Shown: one piece after another, positions 10,026 to 19,363 of the stretch | Numbering within the stretch: position 1 is the first letter of the stretch | Layout: every line of letters starts with the position of its first letter | Assembly: GCA_025504975.1 (NCBI GenBank) | Contig: JANUWI010000001.1 | Span: 1,364,001-1,428,000 of the forward strand | Source: Plenodomus lindquistii | Lineage: Eukaryota > Ascomycota > Dothideomycetes > Pleosporales > Leptosphaeriaceae | Length of the DNA stretch: 64,000 nt | Direction: 5' to 3' | Position numbers and translations under genes: made by a program | Notes under the pieces: model-generated | The model's input: only the letters and a program-made list of their open reading frames with translations | What the model was told of the DNA's origin: nothing | The model's database searches: none

Positions 10026-12593
10026 ATGCCCGGCGAACTCGTGCGCACCGTCACGGCGAGCCTCTCGCGGCCCAGCAAGCGCAAGATGGAGCGCTCCGCC
10101 GACCTCTTCCTCATCACCGACCACGACGTCGCGTACGAGCAGGACATCCAGCGCAACCCCGGCAGCGTCAGGCCGTGGCTCGACTACTACGCCTTCAAGA
10201 AGTCGCGTGGCAGCGTCGTCGAGCAGGCCTTCGTCCTCGAGCGCGCCGTTGCCGTGCTGCCGCGCTCCTACAAGCTCTGGAAGCTCTACCTCGAGCTGCG
10301 CACCCGCCATCTCACCAAGAAGAACCCGGCCAAGCTGGCCGGCCAGTATGTCAAGGTCAATGCCCTGTTCGAGCGCGCCCTCGTCCTGCTCAACAAGATG
10401 CCGCGCATCTGGGAGATGTACCTGCAATTCCTCATGCAGCAGCCCATCATCACCAAGACCCGCCGCACCTTTGACCGCGCCCTACGCGCCCTGCCGCTGA
10501 CCCAGCACAACCGCATCTGGACCCTCTACCGCCCCTTTGCGACCTCGGCGTCGGGCGAGACTGCCGTCAGAGTCTGGCGCCGCTACGTGCAGATTCACCC
10601 CGAGGACACCGAGGACTTCATCGAGCTGCTCAAGGACATGCACAAGTACACCGAGGCCGTCAAGAAGTACATGGAGATTCTCGACAACCCGCGCTTCAAG
10701 AGCAAGGAAGCAAAGGGTCCCTTCCAGTTCTGGACTGAGATGATTGACCTCATGATCGACCACGCAAAGGAAATCGACACCAGCGACGACAGCGGCATCG
10801 ACGTGGAGAAGATCATTCAGAGCGGCATCGTCAAGTTCCCTGACCAGCGCGGCATACTCTGGGTTGGCTTGGCGCGATACTGGATGCACAAGGGCGAGTA
10901 CGAAAAGGCACGAGACGTTTTCGAGGAGGGTGTCACCACTGTCATGACCGTACGCGACTTCTCCGTCGTCTTCGATACCTACGTCGAGGCTGAGGAGACG
11001 ATGATCGGTATCAAGCTCAATGAGGCCGCAACTCGGTCCGAAAAGGGCAGAGTTGACGAGGCAGCAGATGCTGACCTCGACATCCGGATGGTCCGTTTCG
11101 AATCGCTGATGCAGAGACGACCCTTCTTGCTGAACGATGTCATGCTGCGGCAGAACCCGCACAACGTGATCGAATGGGAGAAGCGTGTTGCACTGTGGGG
11201 TGACAACAAGAAAGAGGTGGTGCAGACGTATACCGATGCGATTGCAGCCATCCACCCCAAGAAAGCAGTCGGCAAATTCCACGAGCTCTGGACAAACTAC
11301 GCCAAGCTTTACGAAGCGGGCGGGGATCTCAAGAATGCTCGCGTCATCATGGAGAAGGCCGTCAAGGTGCCGTTCAAGTCAGTAGCCGAGCTAGCTGAGA
11401 TGTGGTGCGAGTGGGCCGAGATGGAGCTTCGCAACGAGAATTTCGACAAGGCCGTTGACATCATGGCGAAAGCAACACAAGCCCCCAAGCGGTCAAATGT
11501 CGACTACTTTGACGAGTCGTTGTCACCGCAACAACGAGTGCACAAGAGCTGGAAGCTGTGGAGTTTCTATGTTGATCTCGTCGAGAGTGTCAGCACTCTT
11601 GAGGAGACCAAAAAGGTGTATGAGAGAATATTCGAGCTGCGCATTGCAACACCACAGACCATCGTCAACTACGCAAACTTATTGGAGGAGAACAACTACT
11701 TTGAGGATTGCTTCAAGGTTTACGAGCGTGGACTCGACCTGTTCAGCTATCCTGTCGCTTTTGAGATCTGGAATCTTTACCTTACCAAGGCTGTCGACCG
11801 AAAGATTGGTATGGAGCGATTGCGGGACTTGTTCGAGCAGGCTGTCGAAGATTGTCCACCAAAGTTCGCCAAGGTACTGTATTTGATGTACGGTGCTTTG
11901 GAAGAGGACAGAGGACTAGCACGCCATGCTATGCGCATCTACGAGCGTGCCACCCGCGCCGTTGCCGACGAAGACAGACTGGAGATGTTCAACTTCTACA
12001 TCACCAAATCTGCCTCAAACTTTGGTCTTACCTCCACCCGACCAATCTACGAGCGCGCCATTGCCGCGCTTCCCGACGGCGAGGCCAAGGAGATGTGCCT
12101 CAAGTTCGCCGAAATGGAGCGACGACTTGGAGAAATCGATCGCGCACGCGCCATCTACGGCCATGCCAGCCAATTCTGCGATCCCCGCACGAGCCCAGAG
12201 TTCTGGAAGAAGTGGGAGTCGTTTGAAGTCCAACACGGTAACGAGGACACATACAAGGAGATGCTGCGCATCAAGCGGAGTGTGCAGGCTCAGTACAAGT
12301 ATGTTCTATTTCCTTGTCTCTCTTATACAGTGAGTCAAATGCTAACGAAACGCAGTACCGATGTCAACTTCATCGCCTCCCAAGCCGTGGCCCGTGGCCA
12401 AGCAAACGGCAATGGCGAACACGCCACCCCCGATGGCGAGGAACCCAGCGAAGACGCCATGGCTGCGCTTGAGCGCCAGGCTCGCGCGCCCGCTGGCTTC
12501 GTCGCTGCTAGCACGGGCCTTGCAGGCAACATTAAGCCCACCGAGGACGCGGCAGCGAACCCAGACGCGATTGAACTCGACGACGATCTATGA
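10026..12593 (+). CDS. SYF1: Pre-mRNA-splicing factor SYF1 (HAT-repeat, XAB2-like)
   Basis: SYF1 is a scaffold of the NineTeen/Prp19 complex that remains with the active spliceosome. The predicted 836-residue protein is built of half-a-TPR (HAT) repeats, with W..Y patterns such as RPWLDYYAFK, KLWKLYLELR, RIWEMYLQFL and RIWTLYRPFA running through most of the length. The N-terminal DVAYEQDIQRNPGSVRPW is typical of SYF1 rather than the shorter Clf1. The C-terminus is acidic (AIELDDDL). I chose the ATG at 10026 because it has an ideal CACCATGC context; the frame is open upstream but lacks another ATG. One 57-nt intron, 12299-12355, joins QYN to TDVNFIASQ; being a multiple of three without stops, its retention would add 19 residues. 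Confidence 0.94.
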   Translation: MPGELVRTVTASLSRPSKRKMERSADLFLITDHDVAYEQDIQRNPGSVRPWLDYYAFKKSRGSVVEQAFVLERAVAVLPRSYKLWKLYLELRTRHLTKKNPAKLAGQYVKVNALFERALVLLNKMPRIWEMYLQFLMQQPIITKTRRTFDRALRALPLTQHNRIWTLYRPFATSASGETAVRVWRRYVQIHPEDTEDFIELLKDMHKYTEAVKKYMEILDNPRFKSKEAKGPFQFWTEMIDLMIDHAKEIDTSDDSGIDVEKIIQSGIVKFPDQRGILWVGLARYWMHKGEYEKARDVFEEGVTTVMTVRDFSVVFDTYVEAEETMIGIKLNEAATRSEKGRVDEAADADLDIRMVRFESLMQRRPFLLNDVMLRQNPHNVIEWEKRVALWGDNKKEVVQTYTDAIAAIHPKKAVGKFHELWTNYAKLYEAGGDLKNARVIMEKAVKVPFKSVAELAEMWCEWAEMELRNENFDKAVDIMAKATQAPKRSNVDYFDESLSPQQRVHKSWKLWSFYVDLVESVSTLEETKKVYERIFELRIATPQTIVNYANLLEENNYFEDCFKVYERGLDLFSYPVAFEIWNLYLTKAVDRKIGMERLRDLFEQAVEDCPPKFAKVLYLMYGALEEDRGLARHAMRIYERATRAVADEDRLEMFNFYITKSASNFGLTSTRPIYERAIAALPDGEAKEMCLKFAEMERRLGEIDRARAIYGHASQFCDPRTSPEFWKKWESFEVQHGNEDTYKEMLRIKRSVQAQYKYVLFPCLSYTVSQMLTKRSTDVNFIASQAVARGQANGNGEHATPDGEEPSEDAMAALERQARAPAGFVAASTGLAGNIKPTEDAAANPDAIELDDDL

Positions 12594-14308
12594 TTCACGA
12601 ATGGTGCTTATACTTGCGTGTGTGGAAGGTACCGGGTCAGGTTTTTGGAAGGATGGTTCTATCAAAAGAAGGAGCCTGCGGTTCAAGCAGTGGTGGTTGT
12701 CGTTGCTGTGGTTTTTTTCTTGTTTATGCATTTTCCCAACGGCGTTTTCTCATCACCAGGCATTACATCGCCTCGGCACCAATTTGGGGGATTTATCTAC
12801 TTTGTGTGCAGATTTGGGGGGATCATGATCAAGATCATGTGGTTGTGGTCTCCTTTGTTGTTTTTCCCTCTTTTGCATATCCGGTGTTCATCTCTTGATT
12901 TTGCTGGTGTGGTGAAAGTGGAGGAGGGGCAGACAGAAAATGATCGCACCAGAGTGTGCTGGATCGATGGAAGTGAGTGAAATTCCCTTTGTCTGAGACT
13001 AAGTTGCCGAGAGAGAAGGAATTTGGGTCCTCGATGGAGAGTTTTCTCCAAACTTCAGAAATCTTGTCAAATATATGCCAAAAAAACATACCACTCTTAT
13101 ACTGTTCATAGACTGGACACTGCATTACTCATGCTGGGCTTGCTGTCTATGTGAAACGTAGAAGGATCCAACGTTTGCAAAATGTCGCACACTTGCTCTG
13201 AGGACCTGGAACGAATGCGTGTGCGATCTTAGTCACACTCATGATGCTTTTCTTTGAAATTCGGTGTTGGCAGTGAAGAAGAAGAGGTCCGCGCTTGTCT
13301 GAATTTTCAACCCGAACCGTCAATGCACTACAATTGACAAGGCCATTGCGAGTATGCTCTCGAGAAATCGCAATATTAGCGTTACACATGAAAGGTCCAT
13401 ACGCAGATAGGCATCTCGAAAATGCCGGTGATGCACAAAACTACCACGCACGCCATTCCTTTGACCAACGCATCACAAACACACCACCCCCTTCCAAGTA
13501 ATTCCGACCCGGAACACCACGGAACACCACGGAACCACTCCTCTGGTATGTATGTATGTATTCCCAACTATAGCCCCTCGCACGGCCAATGCATCAGGCA
13601 TCCCAGGTCTCCAAAACCAACATCGGCACTTGATTCTGGCCCCACATAACTTCAAACAAGGCACCCTATTTTTTTTTTCTTGCGGACTTACAAGTACCTC
13701 CAAGCTTACAAACACACGCACATTCGCAGTGTGCCAAGCACGCTGTCAAACACGATTTGCGCAGACATGCGACTGCAGGAGGACTTGGCGGGGGCTGGGT
13801 ATGCCTTGACGGTGTGCTGGTCTACTACGGCGTGATGCGATAGGCCTGAGATGCTAGGCGCGTCGTGGATGGGGCTGTCTGTGCCTGAGAAGGGGGGGTT
13901 TGAGCGTCGTGGGAAGGGAGGTGGGTATACGTATGTAGGTGGTAAAGGGGATGCGTAGGGTTGTTTTGGATGGGTGATGGTGTTGGTTTGGGATGTGGCC
14001 GCCGCGGGATGTGGTTGGGGGGGGGGGGGGGTGGGTGTATATACGGGGGCTTTGGTGAGCGTGTTTTTAATTTTTGGTCTTCATCTCGAGGTCTTCTTTC
14101 CTTCATTCTCAAAGTCCATTCTTTCCCTTCGGCCGTAGATCGGTTATCCCTATCTTAATACGTTCTTTTTGTCTTTGCTACTCTTTACCACTCTAACGAG
14201 TGTTTCGATTCTTGCATGTCATACCGTTGAACGGTATCCCATCATCTTATTCTTCATCAATACTTTTCCTCACATTCTGTCCATCATCATCAAAACTACA
14301 ATCTCAAG
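12594..14308. other. Gene-free 1.7-kb region with simple repeats and a G15 tract
   Basis: The first several hundred bases are presumably the SYF1 3' UTR. A 10-bp unit CGGAACACCA is repeated twice and partly a third time near 13511-13535, followed by TATG repeats. From about 13885 to 14040 the plus strand is strongly G-rich, ending in 15 consecutive G at 14017-14031, about 280 bp before the next start codon. Open frames here are composition artefacts. The last 250 bp is T/C-rich, as in fungal promoters. Confidence 0.6.
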
Positions 14309-15154
14309 ATGCTACCATCCCAACTCCTCCTCTCCCTCCTCCTCTCCACAACCACCACCCTCGCCCACCCCACCCTCCACCGCCGCCAAAACCAAATCAT
14401 CCCCGTCATCGTCGGCGGCCCCCAAGACACCTTTATCCCAAACTCCATAACCGCAGCCGTAGGCGACATAATCCAATTTCAATTTTCAAACGGCAACCAC
14501 ACCGTCACACAGTCCACCCTCGACGCAGCATGCACACCCATGGAAGGAGGCGTACACTCTGGCCACATACCCTTTGAAGACGGACAAACAGACGTGGGGA
14601 CATTCAACATGCCGGTCATGAGCGCGGACCCCATGTTCTTGTACTGTGCTACGGGTCCGCATTGCCAGGAAGGTCAGGTTATGATTGTGAATCCGGTGGA
14701 TGCGGCGCAGGTCGCGCAGTATGTCAAGAATAGTCAGCAGACGGAGCAGAGTACGGATGGGACGGATGTTGTTGGGGGTACGCAGGGGAGGATTGCGTTG
14801 GATGCTGCTGCGTAAGTCTTTTCTTTTTTTCTTTCTGTCTTTGGATATATCTTGGGTTCGTTATTTGGGTGTAGTACTAATGTTTTTTTTTTCGATAGAT
14901 TTGTACCTGCGCCGCCTGAGGATCCGGCGGCGGCTCCTCCTGCTCCTCCTGCCGGAGCTCCTCCAGCTCAAGCACCACCTGCCGAAGCTCCTCCTGCCGA
15001 GGCACCACCAGCTGAGGCTCCACCTGCTGAAGCTCCTCCCGCTGAAGAAGCAGCTCCTGCCGAAGAAGCAGCAGCTCACCCTGCAGCCGAAGCTCCAGCC
15101 GCTGCAGTAATCGTTACTGCCGAGGGCTCAGCTCCAGTCAAGATCTCCCAGTAG
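14309..15154 (+). CDS. Secreted cupredoxin-domain protein with Ala/Pro-rich tail
   Basis: Predicted extracellular or wall-associated protein of 252 residues; exons 14309-14811 and 14899-15154. Residues 1-19 are a signal peptide (MLPSQLLLSLLL...TLA), followed by a possible Kex2-like RR at 25-26. Residues 29-128 resemble the cupredoxin fold of fungal extracellular serine-rich/phytocyanin-like proteins. Candidate type-1 copper ligands are His64 (GNHTV), Cys113, His118 (CATGPHC) and Met125, with Cys75 and Cys119 possibly a disulfide. After a Gln/Thr-rich linker, residues 170-250 are almost wholly Ala, Pro and Glu, with five-residue APPAE units repeated. No GPI-anchor tail is evident. Copper binding is inferred from residue spacing; the biological role is unknown. 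Confidence 0.85.
14938..15060 (+). repeat. Short tandem coding repeat (APPAE units)
   Basis: A roughly 15-bp unit encoding Ala-Pro-Pro-Ala-Glu is repeated imperfectly several times within exon 2 of the cupredoxin-like gene, with GCTCCTCCTGC as the common core. Such coding minisatellites can change in copy number between strains. Confidence 0.7.
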
Positions 15155-15698
15155 CATGATATTGTCCGCAGGAGGTACACGAACAGCTTTACTTGTGAGA
15201 CTCCAAAAGACAGAGAGAGATAGACGTCCCGTCCCGTCACGTGTTCTGATGGTAATTTGGAAAAAGAAGAAAGAAAAGGAAAAAGAAAAAAAGATTCCTA
15301 ATATGATAATCTTGTACAAATGTTGCTTTTTTGTTCCATTTGTGTGTGCGTGTGTGTATGTATGCTGTGTTCATACTGTGATGAGATCAATCTGTGGTGT
15401 ATGCAAAATCTTCAACGACATGTTGAATGACACTGTCTGTCTGTCTGAGAGTCATCCACCTCATTTCCATCCCGTGTCAAGTCAAGCCACACGACACGAC
15501 GCGACATCACACCAGCCAATACCACATACACTGATAACACATCGTCTCGAAAAAAAAACCCCCCATTCAAAGTTTTGAATCCGAATGACCATGTATTAGA
15601 GCTTAGAAACATCGCTAATTACGCTCCCAAAGTTTTTCATAAAAAAAAGCAAATACCGTCTTGACATCAGCATCAGCATCAGCAATGATGGTGTGCAA
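15155..15698. other. Convergent intergenic region
   Basis: This 544-bp interval separates the stop codons of the cupredoxin-like gene and the Zn2Cys6 regulator. It contains A/G-rich and GTGT simple sequence near 15255-15365, consistent with two 3' UTRs. I see no further gene. Confidence 0.5.
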
Positions 15699-18644
15699 TC
15701 ATTGATACTCATACCAAGCCCCCTCATCGTAAGTAAACCCCGGCGGCATACCTATTCCATTCACACTGCCAACTCCATTCACATTGACCACCCCGCCGCC
15801 ATTGACATTCACATACCCATTCTGCGCATTTCCGCCCACGGGACCCCCACCGTTCATATCGACGATGGTGCCGGGCACAGAGAACCCATTCGTCGGACTG
15901 GCTGTACTCGCGAACCACGAGGCGATATCGTCGATGCTCTGGGGATTCCAGTTTTCAAAGCCAGAAGCGAGTTGTGTTTGGTCGCGGTAGATCCAATCCT
16001 GTCCTTCGCGGAGTAATTGGTCGACGCCGCCAAAGAGCTGGCTGGGTGAGTTGCCTGCGGTTGTGGCACTGCCGTCCACGGACTGGCGACCTTGTGTGGA
16101 TGCTGGTGTGGCGGGTGTCATGCCGGAGGTTTGAGGGGTTGCGGAGTGGTGCTGAGGGTGCCGGTAAGTGAGTGCATTTTCGTCGGAGGGAGGCAAGGAA
16201 TGGGTATCGAAAGAGCGCGCGAAAGGATCAGTGCTTACGGAGTTGCTGTTGTTTGCACCCGGCCGAGCGAGGAATTGGGGTGATGACATATTGGCCAGGT
16301 TCATGCTGTAGGGTTGTAGGGACGGGGATGCGTGATCTGTTGGTGAAGCTTGCTGTTCAAGCGTTGATGCCGCCTCCCTGTTGGCCTTTGACGCGGTTGT
16401 CTCGTTCCATGGACCAAACTTTTGATCAGTGCGCAGTAGTACTGCGGCTGCTTCCTCGGGGAGTTCGACCTTCCATCGCTTCACCAAAACGCTCAGGATT
16501 CCAAGAGTCCTCCTGGCGCCGAGCCAGCCCTCTGCAATCTCTTCCAAGTGCTTGACCCCATGTATGATATCGCGTTTAGCGTTCTTTTCGGGAAGATTCA
16601 GAAGATGAATGGTACAGGCCGAGTGCGCGATATATACGCAGATGTTACATATTTGACGCAGACCATGAGATCGCTTGTAAAGACGAAGGAGCTTCGAGAT
16701 CATTGCGGCAGCTTGCGTGCAGAGCTTTCGAGGTGACACATGTGACGGCAGTGGCGAATTGTTCGGCTTGTACTTGAGAAATGGTCGGAAGAGATGGATA
16801 TAGAGCAGCTGAAAGAACATGCTGTTCTCGTTAGTGGTGAATAAAATCTACCCTGCAATCAGTGCGACTTACTGCATGACAAGCATGTGTGGCAGACCAC
16901 CTTCCTTGGGTTCTAGCTCCTTGGGCAACTCTCTTCTCCATGTCTCCAATCGCACGTGTATCTCGCTCAGCTTCTTAAGTTCAGCCTGTTTGCCCTTGGT
17001 CTTGTCGATGTCTGTTGGATTGTAAAAGAATTTCATCAAGTCGCTCGATATCTCGCAAAGTTTCGAAATCTGAAGCGCAATGGCCCGCGTCCTACTCGGT
17101 TGAGAATGTGCTTGGCTGAGACCAGAGTCTGTCACTGCACTCCACGTTTCTGCATCTTCGGTTGGGAAAACATCGAACTTGGGCACCGTGAGAATTGCGT
17201 TTGGTAGTTGTGGCATGCGTCCTAGGTAGTTGCTCCAGCACTTGTCGAATAAAAAGCAACCCCAAAAGGTGATTCTTCGCGCGTCTTCCTCCTTCTCGTC
17301 GATTGCGTCGCTGCTGTGCATTCCGAGATTGAGACCAAGATCGCAGGCCATTCGGAACGACATGCCGCTGTAGACCCAGCCCTTGGCCTCTCGCCCGCAG
17401 CCAGCTTCCCGCACTGACATGAGGGCTAGAGCCTGTACCGTGGCCAGATCGGGAACTTCATGAAGATCCTCTTCCATGATCAGCCTCTTAGCTTCCTTGA
17501 AGAAGTGATCTCCCGCGGTCGCAGAGTCGTCTCGAACAGCCCTCGCAGCCGGCCATGAAGTGAAGTGACAACCGAGTGCTAGCATTGCATTGACGAGCAA
17601 CGGTGTGCAGTAATGCATTCTCCTGCCTGAGCCAGGTGCTGGCTTGCCTAGCCTAAACTCCTGGAGGAAGAGGTTCTTGGACAGGGTTGTGAAGAAGCTG
17701 TAGTGCCAGCAGAAGTACATGCTGATCAAATGTTGGACAAGCTCTGGGTCTGATGTGACTGTCGTCCATGAGCAAAAGGGGTCGTGGAGCTGCTGGTAGG
17801 ATTCGTCTGGGTACGTGTCCGGGGACTCGGGGGCATCGTTGCCGCTGCCGTTGCCCAGGTAGATGAGATGTGACGTTCCACCAATATACCTGGTGGACCC
17901 ATCCTCGAGTCGCAACTCGCCCATTTTGCCGCTCAGCTGGCTTTCAAACGTCGCATTCGCTGCAGCCATTGTCGGCGTGGACATGGGGCTGATGGGCTCG
18001 TCTTCTTCATCGTCGCCATTCTCCTTTGCGATGATGGCGTCGGCCACCGTGTCCAGGCTCTCGCACGTGCGTATCTGCTGGACGAGGTCGGCGACGTCCT
18101 CTTCGGGGTAGTTGAGGATGGCTTGGATGAGCGTCTGCAGGGTCGAGTTGCGCGTCTTGAGGTTGTCAATGTCCTTTTTGTACACGCCCTTGCGCCGGTG
18201 GTCGGAATTGGGGTCGTAGATGCATTCGGTGTTGTAGACGGCGGCACATGCGGAGCTGCGAGGTGGGAAGGGTCCCGGTCAGCACAAGCTCGAGGAATGC
18301 TCTGTTTGCGCACGCGCATTGCACAGGGCGTGCCTTACCATGCCGGCGTGGTTCCGTCACACTATGCAGCGTGTTAGCACGTGGTCCCATGGAACGCGAC
18401 GAACATGTGCGGTAGTGGCGGGCGGCCAGCGGGAGGGCTGGCCCTTGACGCCGGAGAAAGCAGCACCAAGCCAAGTCGGTTTACGTACTTTGCTCTTGCG
18501 CTTCCTGCAGGGCACACAGGCCGACGAAATGCACCTCCTCTTCTTGGCCTCTTCACTCTCTGCGCTCCTCTTCCCCCGGCGCCCCTTCTTTGCGGGAGCG
18601 TCGGCGGAAGGCGCGAGCGGCTCGGTGGTGGTGATGTTGTCCAT
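15699..18644 (-). CDS. Zn2Cys6 transcription factor, NirA/NIT4-like
   Basis: Predicted nuclear activator of 894 residues. Exons are 18644-18489, 18361-18339, 18255-16873 and 16821-15699. Splicing yields a complete binuclear cluster, C-x2-C-x6-C-x6-C-x2-C-x7-C, from CVPCRKRKSKC to AAVYNTEC. This is followed by DPNSDHRRKGVYKKDIDNLK and a leucine-rich dimerisation helix. The fungal_trans middle domain spans roughly residues 200-560, with LVNAMLALGCHFTSWPAAR and FWGCFLFDKCWSNYLGR. The C-terminal third is Ser/Pro/Asn-rich with NG-repeats, a likely activation region. The cluster plus the KGVYKKDI linker resembles proteins annotated as NirA/NIT4 nitrate regulators, but that is from memory of the family and only a class hint. 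The cluster is split by two introns, with a 23-nt middle exon. Confidence 0.88.
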
Positions 18645-19363
18645 GGCAGGCTGCGAGCGAGGCCGGAGATGCAACATGTGGGGGGGATGGCGGGGCGCGC
18701 TTTGACAGGTGACGCCGCGACGGCCTCCTGTCAGCAGCGCATTAATCAGCGGCGAGGGCAAAGCGGCGGGCGTGGTTCAGGGCGCGGAGCAGGGCACTCA
18801 ACATGGCGGACCGAGCAGCACTCGTGTGATAGCAGTGCAGTCGGGACGCGGGAATGCAATGAGCTGGGAATGACGAAGCAGCGCAGCGACACACTGCCAG
18901 CGCCTAGAACCTCACTATCGTCTCCACCGTGATTGGCTGACGGCCTAGGCCTTATCGCTGCCGTGCACCCTCCACATTCAACCACATGCGTTCCCAACAC
19001 GGCGTCCTGCTGCACACTGCCGCTGCTTTGCCTCCGCATACACTCGAGTGGCCAATCGACACACCGCAGACTAGCCAACTTTTGATCGCATTGTTATCAG
19101 AGATACTCCTAGGTCGAGGCGCATCCGCCTTGGTAGCTAAGGAAAAGCAAACCCACGACATTATCCATTGACGGAACATCCCAACAGCCATCCCGGTCCA
19201 CCTCCAACAACACCTAGACGCCAGAACCAAAAGAAACCTCTCGCCCAGCTTCGCTTGACGAATCGCCGGCACCATCCTCGGCCGCCAGCGTCGTGTCTTT
19301 CCGCTGCCCACCTCCAATTTGACCCGTCAACTCGCTCAACCCAATGACCCATAACTAATCATT
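18645..19363. promoter_or_regulatory. Upstream region of the Zn2Cys6 regulator
   Basis: This 719-bp stretch holds the regulator's promoter and the 3' end of the minus-strand SNF2 helicase downstream of its stop. No gene is supported. The part nearest the regulator is GC-rich; no TATA box stands out. Confidence 0.4.

Noticed and set aside
13825..14112. 95-codon minus-strand Pro/His-rich frame over the G15 tract
   Set aside because: It exists only because of the homopolymer and G-skew and has no other support.
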